The notes below the pieces were generated by a model, which saw nothing but the letters and a program-made list of their open reading frames with translations, had not been told where the DNA came from and made no database searches. Shown here piece after piece: positions 62,164-64,000 of a stretch of DNA of 64,000 nucleotides. The position numbers were made by a program, and so were the translations under genes. The DNA comes from Bradyrhizobium diazoefficiens USDA 110 (GTDB lineage: Bacteria > Pseudomonadota > Alphaproteobacteria > Rhizobiales > Xanthobacteraceae), in assembly GCF_000011365.1 (NCBI RefSeq), contig NC_004463.1, positions 7,488,001 through 7,552,000 of the forward strand, read 5' to 3'. Each line of letters opens with the position of its first letter. Position 1 is the first letter of the stretch.

Positions 62164-62229
62164 CAGGACCACTCTGCGGGGAAACCGAATAGCAAGACAA
62201 AAGGAGCGAACCTTGCAATGAGCCTTGGC

Positions 62230-63288
62230 TCAGAGATAGTTGATGAGGCTGATCTTCTGGAGCTGCGAGGTCAGCGCCAGCGCCGTCTGGATCTGGGTCT
62301 GCAAGGTGTTGACCCGGACCGATGCCTCGGTTGGGTCGACCTTCTCCATACCGACGATCTGATTGTTCAGAATGTCCTGCTGCGTCTTGAGCTTGTTCGT
62401 TGCTGAGGTGATCCGCTGCTGGACCGTGCCGACGCCGCCGCCGAGCGTGGCGAGGTCCGTGATCGCACCACCAATGAGGCCGATGGCCTTGTCCACGACG
62501 ACCTGGAACGTCTCCTGGCTGAGTTTTGCATTCCCGAGATCCGCCATCATGGTGTAGGCCTCGGCGAGCTTGCGGAAGCCGGTCTGGTTGGCGCTGACGG
62601 ACGTATCGGCGACCTCGGTCGTGGAGATACGGCTTTGCATGACCTGGTCAGTGGCCGATGACCAGTTGGTATTCCAGGCCGGGCTCGCGAACTCGGCATC
62701 AAAGGTGGTGTTGAGAAAGGTCTGCATCTGGGCCGGGGTGATGCTGCTCACGCTCGCCGAGGATTGCGGAAATCCGAAGCCCGTGGGCGGCGCTGCGGCG
62801 AAATCCGCGTCGACCTGGTTCTTGCTGGCGGAGCCCGTGGCGTAGGCGGTGATCGGCATGTTCTGCGTGTTGATGCCCGAGAAGAGATACGAGCCGTTAT
62901 ACGAGACGTTGAGCGCGCCGATCAGATCCTGGAGGTTGGCGGACGCAGGCGGCAGGACGATCCGCCCGCCATTGTCGGTACTGCGGGCCGCGATCAGGTC
63001 CTTGAGAAAGGACGTTGCGGTCGTGCCGAGCTGGGTGATCCGGGTTTGCGTCACGTCGAGGCGTCCCGAGACGAGCTCGTTGGTATCGACGAGCTGATCG
63101 GCGAAGCTCCAGTCCGCCCGCAGGGTGAGGTCGCCTCCCGTCGTGGCACCAAGCTCGAGGCCAACATCGGCGAAACGGCCGGTGGTCGCCTCCTTCGACG
63201 CCTTGCTCAGCGCAGCCTGGTTGTTCGTGATCGAGGTCCTCAACGACGAAGACAGCATCAAGGTCGAGATGTAGTTCGCGCTCATCAT
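62230..63288 (-). CDS. flgL: Flagellar hook-filament junction protein FlgL
   Basis: A 352-residue protein with flagellin-like ends: N-terminal YISTLMLSSSLRTSITNNQAALSKASKEATTGRFAD (outline) and C-terminal ATNKLKTQQDILNNQIVGMEKVDPTEASVRVNTLQTQIQ (outline). These end helices and the alphaproteobacterial middle part identify FlgL (HAP3). It starts right after the flgK stop (GGGGAATTAAGCC before the ATG). Confidence 0.92.
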   Translation of the reverse strand: MMSANYISTLMLSSSLRTSITNNQAALSKASKEATTGRFADVGLELGATTGGDLTLRADWSFADQLVDTNELVSGRLDVTQTRITQLGTTATSFLKDLIAARSTDNGGRIVLPPASANLQDLIGALNVSYNGSYLFSGINTQNMPITAYATGSASKNQVDADFAAAPPTGFGFPQSSASVSSITPAQMQTFLNTTFDAEFASPAWNTNWSSATDQVMQSRISTTEVADTSVSANQTGFRKLAEAYTMMADLGNAKLSQETFQVVVDKAIGLIGGAITDLATLGGGVGTVQQRITSATNKLKTQQDILNNQIVGMEKVDPTEASVRVNTLQTQIQTALALTSQLQKISLINYL

Positions 63289-63291
63289 GGC

Positions 63292-64000
63292 TTAATTCCC
63301 CACGGCGGCCAGCAGGCTCTGCAACATTTGGTCGACGGTCGAGATGATCTTCGACGAGGCCGAATAGGTGCGTTCGACCTGAAGCATCAAGGACATCTCG
63401 TCGTCCATGTTGACGCCGCTGACGTTGGACAGCGCCGCGGTGCTGCGGTCGAGCAGCGTCTTCTGGTAGGTTACGTTGGAGTCCGCGGTCTTGCGCTGGT
63501 TTTCGATCCAGCTCGTCGACGACGACGCGAAGTCGATCAAGCTGCCACTCGGCTTGCCTTGCGTGGTCACATCGAACGGCTGCGACGCATCCATGCCCCC
63601 GATGAGCTGCTGTAGCCGGGCCGAGTAGCCGGCGTTGCCGGCGGTGTTGTATCGGTAAGCAACGTTACCGCTGATCGCACCGTCGCGCAGCAGATTTGGA
63701 TTGCCGCCCTGCGCCGGATCGACCGACGCCGCGACACTGATCAGGCCGGCAAGGCCGACCGAGACGGTGGCGCTCGCCGGTATCGCCGGCGCGCCGGGAT
63801 AGGTGAAGAGACCGGGAACGTCGGGCAGCGCCGCCGCGGTCTGATCGCTCTCCCTGAATGTGTTGATCAGGCCGCGCGCGATTTCGTCGAGCTGACTCTG
63901 ATAGGTGACGGAGTCCTGGTCACGCAGCTGAGCGAGGCCGGCGAGCTTACCCGACTTCAGCGGCATCACCGAATTGGCGCCGGTTACCGGCACACCGTCG
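63292..64000 (-). CDS. flgK: Flagellar hook-associated protein FlgK, C-terminal part only
   Basis: The frame enters from the right edge and continues to a TAA at 63292, giving the last 235 residues of FlgK. VPVTGANSVMPLKSGKLAGL near the edge is a conserved FlgK region. The C-terminal MDDEMSLMLQVERTYSASSKIISTVDQMLQSLLAAV (outline) is the family's coiled end. The N-terminal part is outside the window. Confidence 0.92.
   Translation of the reverse strand, partial: DGVPVTGANSVMPLKSGKLAGLAQLRDQDSVTYQSQLDEIARGLINTFRESDQTAAALPDVPGLFTYPGAPAIPASATVSVGLAGLISVAASVDPAQGGNPNLLRDGAISGNVAYRYNTAGNAGYSARLQQLIGGMDASQPFDVTTQGKPSGSLIDFASSSTSWIENQRKTADSNVTYQKTLLDRSTAALSNVSGVNMDDEMSLMLQVERTYSASSKIISTVDQMLQSLLAAVGN

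Overview
The window reads as the chromosome of an alphaproteobacterium, most likely Bradyrhizobium or a close relative. The grounds are the high GC, the dense catabolic operons built around TRAP and ABC solute uptake systems with IclR, GntR, LysR and TetR regulators, the flaF-flbT pair in a lateral-type flagellar operon next to an FtcR/LafR-like regulator, and the many dispersed palindromic repeats between genes. No tRNA, rRNA, integrase, insertion sequence or CRISPR array was seen.

Bases 1-7908 form a divergent CoA-thioester catabolic locus. Leftward lie a TRAP transporter (dctP-dctQ-dctM), an acyl-CoA dehydrogenase and the start of a CoA-transferase. Rightward lie a CaiB-type CoA-transferase, a MaoC-like hydratase, a CitE-like lyase and an IclR regulator. 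The gene set resembles bacterial itaconate, mesaconate or methylsuccinate degradation. Bases 7919-13000 hold a secreted glycine-zipper protein, a fumarylacetoacetase-fold enzyme with a Tat-type leader, a small ABM-like protein, a heparanase-like GH79 glycosidase and an MFS transporter. Bases 13385-17154 are a solute-binding protein, a flavin dehydrogenase and an IclR regulator. Bases 17311-19279 are a short-chain dehydrogenase and a two-subunit TPP decarboxylase whose beta subunit is frameshifted here.

Bases 19605-27057 are the most novel-looking part. A GntR regulator, two Asp/Glu-racemase-superfamily paralogues, a D-amino-acid dehydrogenase, a TPP enzyme, a D-2-hydroxyacid dehydrogenase and an amino-acid-type binding protein surround a shared divergent promoter. 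A C-terminal scrap of an ABC ATPase lies between the binding protein and the second racemase. Next come a 52-residue membrane protein, a phosphoesterase, a carboxylesterase/MFS/TetR unit (28238-31962) and a polyamine-type ABC transporter with an amine oxidoreductase and a HAD hydrolase under a divergent LysR gene (32122-39183).

Bases 39346-47193 are a hexuronate locus: uxuA, a zinc alcohol dehydrogenase, a TRAP transporter and a UxuR-like GntR regulator face uxuB across a TTGG/CCAA operator. Bases 47294-54079 contain assorted single genes: SnoaL-like, CbbY-like, NAD-epimerase-like, a serine beta-lactamase-like hydrolase, a Tat-exported dienelactone hydrolase, a four-cysteine MarR regulator and a coiled-coil membrane protein. 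From 54902 to the right edge lie the LafR/FtcR-like regulator and, converging on it across a strong hairpin terminator, the flagellar operon flgK-flgL-flaF-flbT-flgD-fliQ-flhA-fliR followed by FliJ-, FlgJ-, FlgN- and FliL-like genes, many with ATGA-type overlaps.
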